16,796 nt of DNA. Source: Bacillota bacterium (lineage in GTDB: Bacteria; Bacillota; Bacilli; Calditerricolales; Calditerricolaceae). This document shows, piece by piece, positions 1 to 7,008 of this stretch. The notes under the pieces were generated by a model that made no database searches, was not told the DNA's origin, and saw only the letters and a list, made by a program, of their open reading frames with translations. Both the position numbers and the translations under genes were made by a program. Positions within the stretch are counted from its first letter, which is position 1, and each line of letters begins with the position of its first letter. The stretch covers positions 1-16,796 of the forward strand of contig PKQU01000017.1 in NCBI GenBank assembly GCA_017577925.1. The letters run 5' to 3'.

Positions 1-2048
1 CGGTGGAGGAAGTGGTGCGCCGGGTGGACGAGATTTCCGGCCCCAAGCTGCGCGAGGCGATTGCCGCGCATCGCCAGCAGGCCCTCGTGAGCAAGGAACT
101 GGCGATCATCCGGCGCGATGTGCCCCTCCCCTTTGCGCTGGAGGACCTGCGCTACGAGGGGTTTGCACCGGAGTCGGTGCGCGAGGTGTTTCGCCGACTG
201 GAATTCCGGTCGCTCATCGAGCGCCTGCCCAATGTGCCGGGGGCGCGCACACCGGAAAACGCCGCGAGCGGAGGGGGAGAAGGGGATGCGGCGCCGGCCG
301 TCCTCGATGTGGCCATCGCGGGGACGTTGGAGGATACCGAGCTGGAGCGCCTGTTGACGGCACCGGCGGCGGTGGTGATTGAGCTCGACGGCGACAACTA
401 CCACGAGGCGGAGCTCTTGGGTGTCGGCGTTTACAGCGACGCGGGGGCTCTCTTCGTGCCGGCCGCCGAGGTGAAGCGATGGGCGGCCTTTCGCGCTTTC
501 CTTGCCGATCCGGCGCGGGAAAAATGGGTGTACGACGGCAAGCGCGGCGAGGTGGCCCTGCGCTGGCGGGGCCTTGCGCTGGAGGGCATCGCCTTTGACG
601 TCCTGATCGCTTCCTATCTCCTGAACCCCACGGAAAGCCGCCACGCCCTTTCCGATCTGGCCCCGCGGGTCGGCCTGCCGCTTGCGCCTGACGAGGAGGT
701 GTACGGCAAGGGGGCCAAACGCCGCACGCCGCCGGTGGGTGAGCTTGCCGCCCACGTATGCCGCAAAGCGCAGGCCATCTACCGGCTCAAGCCGCTCCTG
801 GAACGCGAGGTGGAAGAGGCGGAGATGAACGGCCTCTTCTATGACCTCGAATTGCCCCTTTCGCGCATTCTAGCGGCGATGGAGCACGCCGGCTTCCGCG
901 TCGACACCGATCGGCTCAGGGAGATGGGCGCAGAATTGGAACGGCGCCTGGAGGAGCTGACCGATGAAATTTACCGCCTGGCGGGCACGCCCTTCAACAT
1001 CAACTCGCCCAAACAGCTCGGGGAGATCCTCTTTGACAAGCTGGGTTTGCCGCCGCTGAAAAAAACGAAGACCGGTTATTCCACGAGTGCCGATGTGCTT
1101 GAGAAGCTGCAGGATGCCCATGAGATTGTGCCGAAGATTTTGTATCACCGTACCTTGGGCAAGCTGAAGTCGACGTACGTGGACGGCCTGCTGAAGGAAG
1201 TTCACCCCCGTACGGGGAAGATCCATACCATCTTCAACCAGGCCCTGACCGCCACCGGGCGGCTCAGCAGTGCCGAACCCAACCTCCAAAACATTCCCAT
1301 ACGCATTGAGGAGGGCCGGCGCATTCGCCAGGCCTTCGTCCCGTCAGAGCCGGGATGGAAGCTCCTTTCCGCCGACTATTCGCAGATTGAGCTGCGCGTT
1401 TTGGCCCACCTGTCCCAGGATGAGGTCCTGGTTGACGCCTTCCACCGCGACATGGATATTCACACGCGCACGGCGATGGACGTTTTCGGTGTGCCGGAGG
1501 AGGCCGTCACCCCGCTGATGCGGCGGCAGGCCAAGGCGGTCAACTTCGGCATCATCTACGGCATCAGCGACTATGGGCTGTCGCAGAACCTCGGCATTCC
1601 GCGCAAGGAGGCGGCGGCGTTCATTGCACGCTACTTCGACGTGTTCCGCGGCGTCAAGCGGTACATGGATGACGTGGTCGAAGAGGCGCGCCGAAGGGGG
1701 TATGTGACGACACTCCTCGGCCGGCGCCGCTTCTTGCCTGACATCCACAGCCCCAACTACAACCTGCGCAGTTTCGCCGAGCGGACGGCGCGCAACACGC
1801 CGATCCAGGGCACGGCGGCGGACATCATCAAGCTGGCGATGGTCAACCTGGCGCGCCGCCTGAAGGAGGAAGGGCTGCGCAGCCGGCTCATCCTGCAGGT
1901 ACACGACGAGCTGGTGTTCGAGGTCCCGGAAGAGGAACTGCCCGTCATGCGCGAGCTGGTGCCGGCGGTGATGGAGCGCGCCGTGCGCCTTTCCGTGCCA
2001 CTCAAGGTGGACGTGCATGTCGGCGCCACGTGGTACGACGCGAAATAG
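1..2048 (+). CDS. polA: DNA polymerase I, 5' end cut off by the window
   Basis: Family A DNA polymerase for Okazaki fragment maturation and repair gap filling. The frame is open from the first base; the GTG at 3 is internal. About 681 residues remain of a usual ~880, so roughly 200 residues of the 5'-nuclease domain are missing. Fragment residues 1-75 are the end of that domain (DEISGPKLREAI, QALVSKELA). Residues 100-275 are the 3'-5' exonuclease-like domain, with degenerate motifs: Exo I reads IELDGD and Exo III reads HVCRKAQAIYRL, with Lys where the catalytic Asp is expected. Proofreading is therefore probably lost, as in Geobacillus Pol I. The polymerase domain is intact: motif A SADYSQIELRVLAHLS (Asp458), motif B RRQAKAVNFGIIYG, motif C LQVHDELVFEV (His634, Asp635). 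It heads the polA-mutM-coaE block. The identification is certain. Confidence 0.97.
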   Translation, partial: VEEVVRRVDEISGPKLREAIAAHRQQALVSKELAIIRRDVPLPFALEDLRYEGFAPESVREVFRRLEFRSLIERLPNVPGARTPENAASGGGEGDAAPAVLDVAIAGTLEDTELERLLTAPAAVVIELDGDNYHEAELLGVGVYSDAGALFVPAAEVKRWAAFRAFLADPAREKWVYDGKRGEVALRWRGLALEGIAFDVLIASYLLNPTESRHALSDLAPRVGLPLAPDEEVYGKGAKRRTPPVGELAAHVCRKAQAIYRLKPLLEREVEEAEMNGLFYDLELPLSRILAAMEHAGFRVDTDRLREMGAELERRLEELTDEIYRLAGTPFNINSPKQLGEILFDKLGLPPLKKTKTGYSTSADVLEKLQDAHEIVPKILYHRTLGKLKSTYVDGLLKEVHPRTGKIHTIFNQALTATGRLSSAEPNLQNIPIRIEEGRRIRQAFVPSEPGWKLLSADYSQIELRVLAHLSQDEVLVDAFHRDMDIHTRTAMDVFGVPEEAVTPLMRRQAKAVNFGIIYGISDYGLSQNLGIPRKEAAAFIARYFDVFRGVKRYMDDVVEEARRRGYVTTLLGRRRFLPDIHSPNYNLRSFAERTARNTPIQGTAADIIKLAMVNLARRLKEEGLRSRLILQVHDELVFEVPEEELPVMRELVPAVMERAVRLSVPLKVDVHVGATWYDAK

Positions 2049-2084
2049 GCCCGGGGGTGACAGGGGGAGAAGGGAGGGACGGCT

Positions 2085-2909
2085 GTGCCGGAACTGCCCG
2101 AAGTGGAAACGGTGGCTCGCACGCTGCGCGAGCTCGTCGTCGGCAAGCGCGTGCAGGAGGTGGACGTGCGCCTGACCAAAATCGTCAAGTACCCGCCCGA
2201 TCCGGTGCGGTTCGCCGACCACCTGGCCGGCCAAACGGTGCGGGGAACGGGCCGCCGCGGGAAATACCTGAAGCTCGTGTTCGACGATGTTGTTCTCGTG
2301 TCGCACATGCGCATGGAGGGACGCTACATGCTGCATGCCGCGGGCGATCCCGAGGAGCCCCACACCCATGTCGTGTTCCGCTTTACCGACGGCACCGAAC
2401 TCCGCTACCGCGACACGCGCCAGTTCGGGACGATGCACCTGTTCCCGAAGGGTGCGGAGGAGTGCCAGCCGCCCCTGTCCGCCCTGGGGCCCGAACCGCT
2501 TGACCCGGGATTTTCCGCGGAGGACTTTTCCACCCGCCTGCGTGCGCGGCGGACGCGGTTGAAGGCGCTGCTCCTTGATCAGACGTTCCTGGCCGGACTG
2601 GGCAACATCTATGTCGACGAAGCGTTGTTTGGCGCCGGCCTGCATCCGGAGCGTCCGGCCCATACCCTGACGGCGGACGAGGCGGTGCGGCTGTTCCACA
2701 GCATTCGCCGGACGCTGGCGCGCGGAATCGCCCGCGGCGGGGCGTCGGTCCGTTCGTACCGAAACGGGAAAGGCGAGATGGGAATGTTTCAATTGGAGCT
2801 GGACGTATACGGCCGGCGGGGGGAGCCCTGCCGCCGCTGTGGAACGCCCATCGTGCGCATTGTGGTGGCCGGACGGGGCACCCACCTGTGCCCAACGTGC
2901 CAAACGTGA
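2085..2909 (+). CDS. mutM: Formamidopyrimidine-DNA glycosylase (Fpg/MutM)
   Basis: Bifunctional glycosylase/AP lyase that removes 8-oxoguanine and formamidopyrimidines in base excision repair. The GTG start is fixed by the N-terminus MPELPEVETVAR: after Met removal, Pro2 is the Schiff-base nucleophile and Glu3 the acid catalyst. GGGAGG lies 7 bases upstream. The conserved Lys sits in GRRGKYLK (Lys60). The helix-two-turn-helix region is FLAGLGNIYVDEALF. The C-terminus is a zinc finger, Cys249-x2-Cys252-x16-Cys269-x2-Cys272. The length of 274 residues is normal. The gene begins 36 bases after polA, so cotranscription is likely and pairs excision with gap filling. In Bacillus, ytaF usually lies between mutM and coaE; it is absent here. 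Confidence 0.97.
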   Translation: MPELPEVETVARTLRELVVGKRVQEVDVRLTKIVKYPPDPVRFADHLAGQTVRGTGRRGKYLKLVFDDVVLVSHMRMEGRYMLHAAGDPEEPHTHVVFRFTDGTELRYRDTRQFGTMHLFPKGAEECQPPLSALGPEPLDPGFSAEDFSTRLRARRTRLKALLLDQTFLAGLGNIYVDEALFGAGLHPERPAHTLTADEAVRLFHSIRRTLARGIARGGASVRSYRNGKGEMGMFQLELDVYGRRGEPCRRCGTPIVRIVVAGRGTHLCPTCQT

Positions 2910-2925
2910 GGAAGGAGCGGTGGCC

Positions 2926-3522
2926 ATGCGATTGGGATTGACCGGGGGGATTGCCTGCGGGAAAAGCACTGTCCTGGCGATGTTCGTCAAGTGGGGCATC
3001 CCGACGGTGGACGCCGATGTGCTCGCGCGCCGCGTGGTTGAGCCGGGCGCACCGGCGTGGCGGGAGATCGTCGAACGGTTCGGGCCGGACATCTTGCTTC
3101 CCGATGGCCGGATTAACCGCAAGCGCCTGGGCGCGCTCGTCTTTGCCGACGAACAGGCCCGGCGCGAGTTGAACCGCATTGTCCACCCGCGGGTGCGCGA
3201 GATCATGTGGCGCGATGTGGAGGAGGCCGAGCGGCGGGGTGCGAAGTTGGTCGTGTGCGACGTGCCGCTCCTCTACGAGAGCGGGTTGGAAGACCGCTTT
3301 GATGCGGTGATGGTCGTCTACGTTCCGCCGGAAGAGCAGCTCCGGCGGCTGATGGTCCGCGACAGCCTTACCCGGGAGGAGGCCCTGGCCCGCATCCACG
3401 CCCAGATGCCGATCGAGGAGAAACGCCGCCGCGCCGATTACGTGATCGACAACAGCGGCTCCCTCGCGGAAACCGAACGGCAGGTGAACGCCTTTCTCCG
3501 CCAAGTGGGGGTGGCGCCATGA
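2926..3522 (+). CDS. coaE: Dephospho-CoA kinase
   Basis: Catalyses the last step of coenzyme A synthesis, ATP-dependent phosphorylation of the 3'-OH of dephospho-CoA. The protein is 198 residues with a P-loop GGIACGKST at residues 7-15, and the DADVLAR and VVCDVPLLYESGL segments characteristic of the CoaE family. An ATG at 2926 is chosen because it places the P-loop at the normal N-terminal position and has GAGGAAGGAG just upstream. An in-frame GTG two codons earlier (2920) is the only close alternative. The gap to mutM is 16 bases. The stop overlaps the next start in an ATGA arrangement, which suggests translational coupling to the transglycosylase. Confidence 0.96.
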   Translation: MRLGLTGGIACGKSTVLAMFVKWGIPTVDADVLARRVVEPGAPAWREIVERFGPDILLPDGRINRKRLGALVFADEQARRELNRIVHPRVREIMWRDVEEAERRGAKLVVCDVPLLYESGLEDRFDAVMVVYVPPEEQLRRLMVRDSLTREEALARIHAQMPIEEKRRRADYVIDNSGSLAETERQVNAFLRQVGVAP

Positions 3523-4106
3523 GGTTTTCGCGGCGGGAGTGGGCGCTCCTCTTCCTGCTGGCCACGCTCTTTGCCCTGTTCAACGCCTCGCTCGTGTGGG
3601 AATGGCTCTACCCCATTCGGTATGAGGGGGAGATTGCCCACGCGGCGGCGCAATACGAGGTGGATCCCTACCTGCTCTTGGCCATCATTCGCATCGAAAG
3701 CAAATTTAACCCCTACACCGTTTCCGAAAAGGGAGCCGTCGGCCTCATGCAGCTCATGCCGGAGACAGCGGCGTGGGTGGCGAAAAAGGCCGGTTTGCCG
3801 CGGGAGCTGGCGATGCACCTCGAGGATCCCGCCGTCAACGTGACCCTGGGAGCATGGTACGTTCGTTACCTGCTGGACCGGTTTGCGGGAAATACTGCGC
3901 TGGCCGTGGCGGCGTACAACGCGGGGCCCAACGCCGTTGACCGCTGGCTGGACCGCAAGGTATGGGACGGGCGGTGGGAGACGGTGTCGGCCATCCCGTA
4001 TGGGGAAACCCGCCATTTTGTCCAGCGCGTCCTGTACTACCACGGCCGATACCGGGCGGTGTACGAAGACCGCTTTGCCCACCTGTTGGAAAGGGCACAG
4101 CGGTAA
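3519..4106 (+). CDS. Membrane-anchored lytic transglycosylase (SLT domain)
   Basis: Small 195-residue protein expected to cleave glycan strands of peptidoglycan outside the membrane. Residues 8-30 form one hydrophobic segment (WALLFLLATLFALFNASLVW), a signal anchor with a positive N-terminus. The rest is a goose-lysozyme-like SLT domain: catalytic Glu60 in IRIESKFNPY, then GAVGLMQLMPETA (72-84) and AVAAYNAGPNAVDRWL (129-144). No cell-wall-binding repeats are present. The ATG overlaps the coaE stop by four bases and no terminator intervenes, so it is the last gene of the polA block. The gene position is conserved in some thermophilic bacilli from memory. The biological substrate or partner is not known; the enzyme class is well supported. 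Confidence 0.93.
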   Translation: MRFSRREWALLFLLATLFALFNASLVWEWLYPIRYEGEIAHAAAQYEVDPYLLLAIIRIESKFNPYTVSEKGAVGLMQLMPETAAWVAKKAGLPRELAMHLEDPAVNVTLGAWYVRYLLDRFAGNTALAVAAYNAGPNAVDRWLDRKVWDGRWETVSAIPYGETRHFVQRVLYYHGRYRAVYEDRFAHLLERAQR

Positions 4107-4115
4107 GCCCTCCAT

Positions 4116-4156
4116 CCGCACGTGACGCGAGGTGTTGCGTTGCGTGCGGGTTTTTT
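4116..4156 (+). terminator. Rho-independent terminator after the polA block
   Basis: A 13-bp stem pairs 4116-4128 with 4137-4149. Eleven pairs are Watson-Crick and two are G-U. The loop has 8 bases, and six T (4151-4156) follow after one base. It starts 10 bases after the transglycosylase stop and is a textbook intrinsic terminator. Confidence 0.92.
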
Positions 4157-4184
4157 GTTTCCGCGCGGCGTCGGACGGCAGGTA

Positions 4185-4215
4185 GATGATATACCATTGC
4201 CAAATGTGACATACT
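4185..4215 (+). promoter_or_regulatory. Two predicted CcpN operator boxes in the gapB promoter
   Basis: The box at 4205-4215, TGTGACATACT, fits all 11 positions of the CcpN consensus TRTGHYATAYW known from Bacillus subtilis gapB and pckA. It lies in the spacer between the -35 and -10. A second box at 4185-4195, GATGATATACC, fits 9 of 11 and begins exactly 20 bases upstream, so both would sit on about the same helix face. The consensus is recalled from the literature; binding is inferred. The expected effect is repression of gluconeogenic gapB on glycolytic carbon sources. No ccpN gene is in the window. Confidence 0.75.
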
Positions 4216-4224
4216 GATTATAAT
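4197..4224 (+). promoter_or_regulatory. Sigma-A promoter of gapB
   Basis: The -35 is TTGCCA (4197-4202) and the -10 is a consensus TATAAT (4219-4224), separated by 16 bases. Transcription would begin near 4231, about 60 bases before the gapB start. Confidence 0.88.
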
Positions 4225-4290
4225 AAAAATGGGGTTATCGTATGGATGATTTTCGGGGAACGGAAAGCCAGTTGGAGGGGATGCGTGTTC

Positions 4291-5316
4291 ATGGCGGTAA
4301 AGATTGGGATTAACGGATTTGGACGCATTGGCCGCATGGTGTTTCGCAAGGCGATCGGCGATCCGGAAATCGAGGTGGTGGCCGTCAACGCGACATACCC
4401 CGCGGCGACGCTGGCCCACCTCGTCAAGTACGACACGATCCATGGCCGCCTGGATGCCACCGTCGAGGCGAAGGAAGACGCGTTGATTGTTAACGGCAAG
4501 GTGACGAAGCTGCTGGCCGACCGCGATCCGGAACGCCTACCGTGGGGAGAGCTGGGCGTTGACATCGTCATCGAAGCCACAGGGAAGTTCCGTGACCGGG
4601 AAGGAGCATCCAAGCACCTCAAGGCCGGTGCCAAGAAGGTGATCATCACCGCGCCGGGGAAGGACGAGGACGTCACCCTCGTCATGGGGGTCAACGAGCA
4701 CGTCTACGATCCGGAGAAGCACCACATCATCTCGGGTGCCTCGTGCACGACAAACTGTTTGGCCCCGGTGGTGAAAGTGCTCCATGAAGCCTTCGGTATC
4801 GAAAACGGCCTCATGACCACCGTGCACGCCTATACCAACGACCAGAACAACCTCGACAATCCCCACAAGGACCTGCGCCGTGCCCGGGCGTGCGCGCAGT
4901 CGATCATCCCCACCACCACCGGTGCGGCGAAAGCGGTGGGCAAGGTTCTGCCGGAGCTGGCCGGCCGTCTGAACGGCATTGCCCTGCGCGTGCCGACGCC
5001 CAACGTTTCCATTGTGGACCTGGTGGCCGATCTGAAAACCGATGTGACGGTGGAAGACGTCAACCGTGTGCTCCGCGAGGCGAGTGAAGGGCCGATGCAC
5101 CCCTACCTCTTGTACACGGAAGAGCCTCTCGTGTCGAGCGATTTCATCGGCACCGAGCAGTCGGCCATCGTGGACGGGCTGTCGACGATGGTGATGGGCT
5201 CGCGAAAGGTGAAGGTGTTGGCATGGTATGACAACGAATGGGGGTATTCTTGCCGGATGCTCGACCTGGCCAAGTTCGTGGCCAAGCGGCAGATGGCGGG
5301 CGTCTACGCGGGTTAA
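4291..5316 (+). CDS. gapB: Glyceraldehyde-3-phosphate dehydrogenase, gluconeogenic GapB type
   Basis: Interconverts 1,3-bisphosphoglycerate and glyceraldehyde-3-phosphate; GapB enzymes run mainly toward gluconeogenesis and prefer NADP(H). Residues 1-14 hold the Rossmann motif (INGFGRIG). Catalytic Cys152 lies in SGASCTTNCLAP and His179 in TTVHAYTNDQ. After strand beta-2 the sequence is VNATYPAATLAH: residue 34 is Ala where NAD-specific GapA enzymes carry the ribose-binding Asp, which supports NADP use. The ATG at 4291 is preceded by GGAGGGG with a 10-base spacer; a longer upstream reading frame adds unconserved residues. Length is 341 residues. The position upstream of speD, the matching CcpN boxes and overall similarity to B. 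subtilis GapB agree. Confidence 0.95.
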   Translation: MAVKIGINGFGRIGRMVFRKAIGDPEIEVVAVNATYPAATLAHLVKYDTIHGRLDATVEAKEDALIVNGKVTKLLADRDPERLPWGELGVDIVIEATGKFRDREGASKHLKAGAKKVIITAPGKDEDVTLVMGVNEHVYDPEKHHIISGASCTTNCLAPVVKVLHEAFGIENGLMTTVHAYTNDQNNLDNPHKDLRRARACAQSIIPTTTGAAKAVGKVLPELAGRLNGIALRVPTPNVSIVDLVADLKTDVTVEDVNRVLREASEGPMHPYLLYTEEPLVSSDFIGTEQSAIVDGLSTMVMGSRKVKVLAWYDNEWGYSCRMLDLAKFVAKRQMAGVYAG

Positions 5317-5347
5317 CCATAAAATAACAAACAATTGTCTCGGATCC

Positions 5348-5371
5348 ACGCGCCTCGGTGAGGCGCGTTTT
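5348..5371 (+). terminator. Rho-independent terminator after gapB
   Basis: A 9-bp perfect stem pairs 5348-5356 with 5360-5368 around a 3-base loop (GGT). TTTT (5368-5371) follows, then a mixed pyrimidine-rich stretch. It starts 31 bases after the gapB stop and separates gapB from speE, unlike the gapB-speD operon of B. subtilis. Confidence 0.85.
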
Positions 5372-5374
5372 CGC

Positions 5375-5403
5375 TTGTTTACCGGGACAAAATTGGATAC
5401 AAT
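5375..5403 (+). promoter_or_regulatory. Sigma-A promoter of speE
   Basis: The -35 TTGTTT (5375-5380) and -10 TACAAT (5398-5403) are 17 bases apart. The -35 lies in the T-rich tail of the gapB terminator. A start near 5410 gives a leader of about 47 bases. Confidence 0.75.
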
Positions 5404-5456
5404 AACGATGAATTTTTGTTGGGGGAAGGAAAATGGAGCCAAAAGGAGGGATTGGC

Positions 5457-6293
5457 GTGAAGGCGACGCAGCTGTGGTTTACCGAGGATCAGACCCCCAG
5501 TTACAAGGTGCAGTGGCGCCTGCGCGAGGTGTTGCATACGGAACAGACGCCGTTCCAGGAGCTGGCCATCGTTGACACCTACGATTTCGGCAAGGCATTG
5601 CTTCTTGATGGCATCATCCAGGTTACCGAGAAGGATCACTTCATATATAATGAAATGATTACGCACATTCCCCTGTCTGCCCACCCCAACCCGCGGCGCG
5701 TGCTGATCATCGGCGGTGGTGACGGCGGGGCCCTGCGGGAATGCCTGAAGTACGAAACCGTTGAACGGGTGGACATGGTGGAAATCGACGAACGGGTGGT
5801 GGCCAACTGCGAAAAATACCTCCCCGAGATCGCCAGCGAGTTTCGCAACCCGCGTGCCCGCCTGATTTTCGAGGACGGCTTGAAATACATTAAAACGGTG
5901 CGCAACGAATACGACGTGATCATCGTCGACTCCAGTGACCCCGTCGGCCCGGCGGTGCAGCTGTTCGAGCGCCCGTTCTATGAAGATGTGGCGCGCGCGC
6001 TGAAAGACGACGGGTTGATGGTTTGCCAGAGCGAATCGCCCTTTTTCAACCTGGACGTGCTGCGCAAGGTGGTGGCCGCGCTCCGCGACCTGTTCCCGAT
6101 CGTTCGCCCCTATCTGGCGGTGATCCCGACGTACCCGAGCGGCTTGTGGAGCTTCACACTGGCCTCAAAGAAAGTGGACCCGCTTGCCGTTCCGCGGGAG
6201 CGGCTCAAAACGTTCGATACCCGCTATTACAATCCGGACTTGTTCTACGGGGCGTTCGCCCTTCCGGAAATGGTGAAGCGCGCCATAGAATAA
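5457..6293 (+). CDS. speE: Polyamine aminopropyltransferase (spermidine synthase family)
   Basis: Transfers the aminopropyl group of decarboxylated AdoMet to putrescine, or possibly to agmatine or a longer polyamine. Residues 7-15 (WFTEDQTPS) and 26-32 (LHTEQTP) match the N-terminal beta domain. The nucleotide-binding loop is GGGDGG (86-91), followed by Glu109 and Asp111 in VEIDERV. The active-site segment is VDSSDPVGPA (157-166). The GTG at 5457 is chosen because AGGAGG (5444-5449) sits 7 bases upstream and SpeE proteins start just before this point. The ATG at 5433 would add eight residues but has a poorly spaced ribosome binding site. Length from GTG is 278 residues. speD lies directly downstream and supplies the donor substrate. 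The acceptor amine cannot be decided from the sequence. Confidence 0.93.
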   Translation: MKATQLWFTEDQTPSYKVQWRLREVLHTEQTPFQELAIVDTYDFGKALLLDGIIQVTEKDHFIYNEMITHIPLSAHPNPRRVLIIGGGDGGALRECLKYETVERVDMVEIDERVVANCEKYLPEIASEFRNPRARLIFEDGLKYIKTVRNEYDVIIVDSSDPVGPAVQLFERPFYEDVARALKDDGLMVCQSESPFFNLDVLRKVVAALRDLFPIVRPYLAVIPTYPSGLWSFTLASKKVDPLAVPRERLKTFDTRYYNPDLFYGAFALPEMVKRAIE

Positions 6294-6318
6294 GCAGAGG
6301 AGAAGGAGAGGTACGGTA

Positions 6319-6367
6319 CCCGGTTTTCCGGCCGGCGGTGTCCGGCCGGAAACTGGGTAAAGTTTTT
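6319..6367 (+). terminator. Probable terminator between speE and speD
   Basis: An 11-bp perfect stem pairs 6325-6335 with 6342-6352 around a 6-base loop. It extends through a one-base bulge by five further pairs to 6319 and 6357. TTTTT (6363-6367) follows after five bases (TAAAG), a longer gap than usual, so termination may be partial and leave some read-through into speD. Confidence 0.65.
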
Positions 6368-6368
6368 A

Positions 6369-6397
6369 TTGCATTCCGAGGGTGAACGACGTATACT
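6369..6397 (+). promoter_or_regulatory. Sigma-A promoter of speD
   Basis: The -35 TTGCAT (6369-6374) and -10 TATACT (6392-6397) are separated by 17 bases. The start near 6404 leaves an untranslated leader of about 145 bases before the speD ATG. Confidence 0.8.
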
Positions 6398-6403
6398 ATC
6401 TCT

Positions 6404-6547
6404 CGTGAACTTTTTTCAACAAGAAAAGGGAACCAGCATCTACTTAAAGGGTTAGGACCTCTTCGGACTAACTTGCCCCCGTGGTAGATGGCGCAGGTCC
6501 CTCATGCTTGAAAAGCATGCGAATTTCAAGTAAAGGGGGATTCTTCC
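6404..6547 (+). promoter_or_regulatory. Structured speD leader RNA, candidate riboswitch, family unassigned
   Basis: I can fold this leader by hand as follows. P1: 6437-6443 pairs with 6484-6490 (7 bp, perfect). P2, inside P1: 6451-6455 pairs with 6468-6472 (5 bp). The P2 loop segment 6456-6460 (GACCT) is complementary to 6495-6499 (AGGTC) just 3' of P1, giving a pseudoknot. P3: 6503-6509 pairs with 6513-6519, but 6507-6513 can pair instead with 6524-6530 (7 bp), a mutually exclusive alternative. CCCCC at 6476-6480 is complementary to the speD Shine-Dalgarno GGGGG at 6535-6539. This layout suits control of translation start. The ligand, if any, is unknown; polyamines or AdoMet are guesses from the gene. 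I do not match it to a SAM or other riboswitch class that I can recall. Confidence 0.5.
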
Positions 6548-6952
6548 ATGGACACGATGGGTCGTCACGTCATCGCTGAACTTTGGGGATGCGACTTCGA
6601 TAAGCTGAATGACCTGAAGTTCATCGAAAAGGTGATGGTCGAAGCCGCGCTGGAAGCCGGGGCGGAGATTCGAGAGGTCGCCTTCCACAAATTTGCGCCA
6701 CAAGGCGTCAGCGGCGTGGTCATCATTTCGGAATCCCATCTGACGATCCACAGCTTCCCAGAACACGGCTACGCCAGCATTGACGTCTACACGTGCGGGC
6801 ATCGCATTGATCCCCAAGTTGCAGCGAATTACATTATAGAGAAACTGGGTGCGACCACCGTCGAAGCGGTCCAGGTACCACGTGGGATGGGTCCGGTGAG
6901 GGTGGAACACGTCCAGCCCTTCAAGCCGAAAGCCAAAGCGAAGGCCGTTTGA
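6548..6952 (+). CDS. speD: S-adenosylmethionine decarboxylase proenzyme
   Basis: Pyruvoyl-dependent enzyme that makes decarboxylated AdoMet, the aminopropyl donor for SpeE. The 134-residue protein is the short bacterial class 1B type, close to Bacillus and Thermotoga enzymes. The self-cleavage site is ISESHLTIH: cleavage between Glu62 and Ser63 turns Ser63 into the pyruvoyl group. His68 and Cys83 (VYTCG) are the processing and catalytic residues. The start MDTMGRHVIAELWGCDFDKL is strongly conserved, and GGGGGA lies 8 bases before the ATG. A two-chain dimer is expected. It follows speE by 254 bases and has its own promoter and a long structured leader, which suggests separate control of the rate-limiting step. 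Confidence 0.97.
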   Translation: MDTMGRHVIAELWGCDFDKLNDLKFIEKVMVEAALEAGAEIREVAFHKFAPQGVSGVVIISESHLTIHSFPEHGYASIDVYTCGHRIDPQVAANYIIEKLGATTVEAVQVPRGMGPVRVEHVQPFKPKAKAKAV

Positions 6953-6956
6953 CCGC

Positions 6957-6994
6957 ACAGGAAAGTGCCGATGCACTTCGGTGCACTTCCCTGT
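6957..6994 (+). terminator. Hairpin after speD, possible terminator without U-tract
   Basis: Twelve positions (6957-6968 with 6983-6994) pair with a single A-C mismatch, and the loop has 14 bases. It begins 5 bases after the speD stop. No run of T follows, so function as an intrinsic terminator is uncertain. Confidence 0.45.
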
Positions 6995-7008
6995 TGACAT
7001 ACGCGCGC

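Noticed and set aside
1344..3206. Very long (620-residue) minus-strand open frame opposite polA, mutM and coaE
   Set aside because: Shadow frame caused by high GC at third codon positions. It spans three clearly identified plus-strand genes and shows no recognisable domain.
6994..6999. Consensus TTGACA between the two hairpins after speD
   Set aside because: No -10 hexamer lies 16-18 bases downstream; that region is the 5' arm of the 17-bp inverted repeat.
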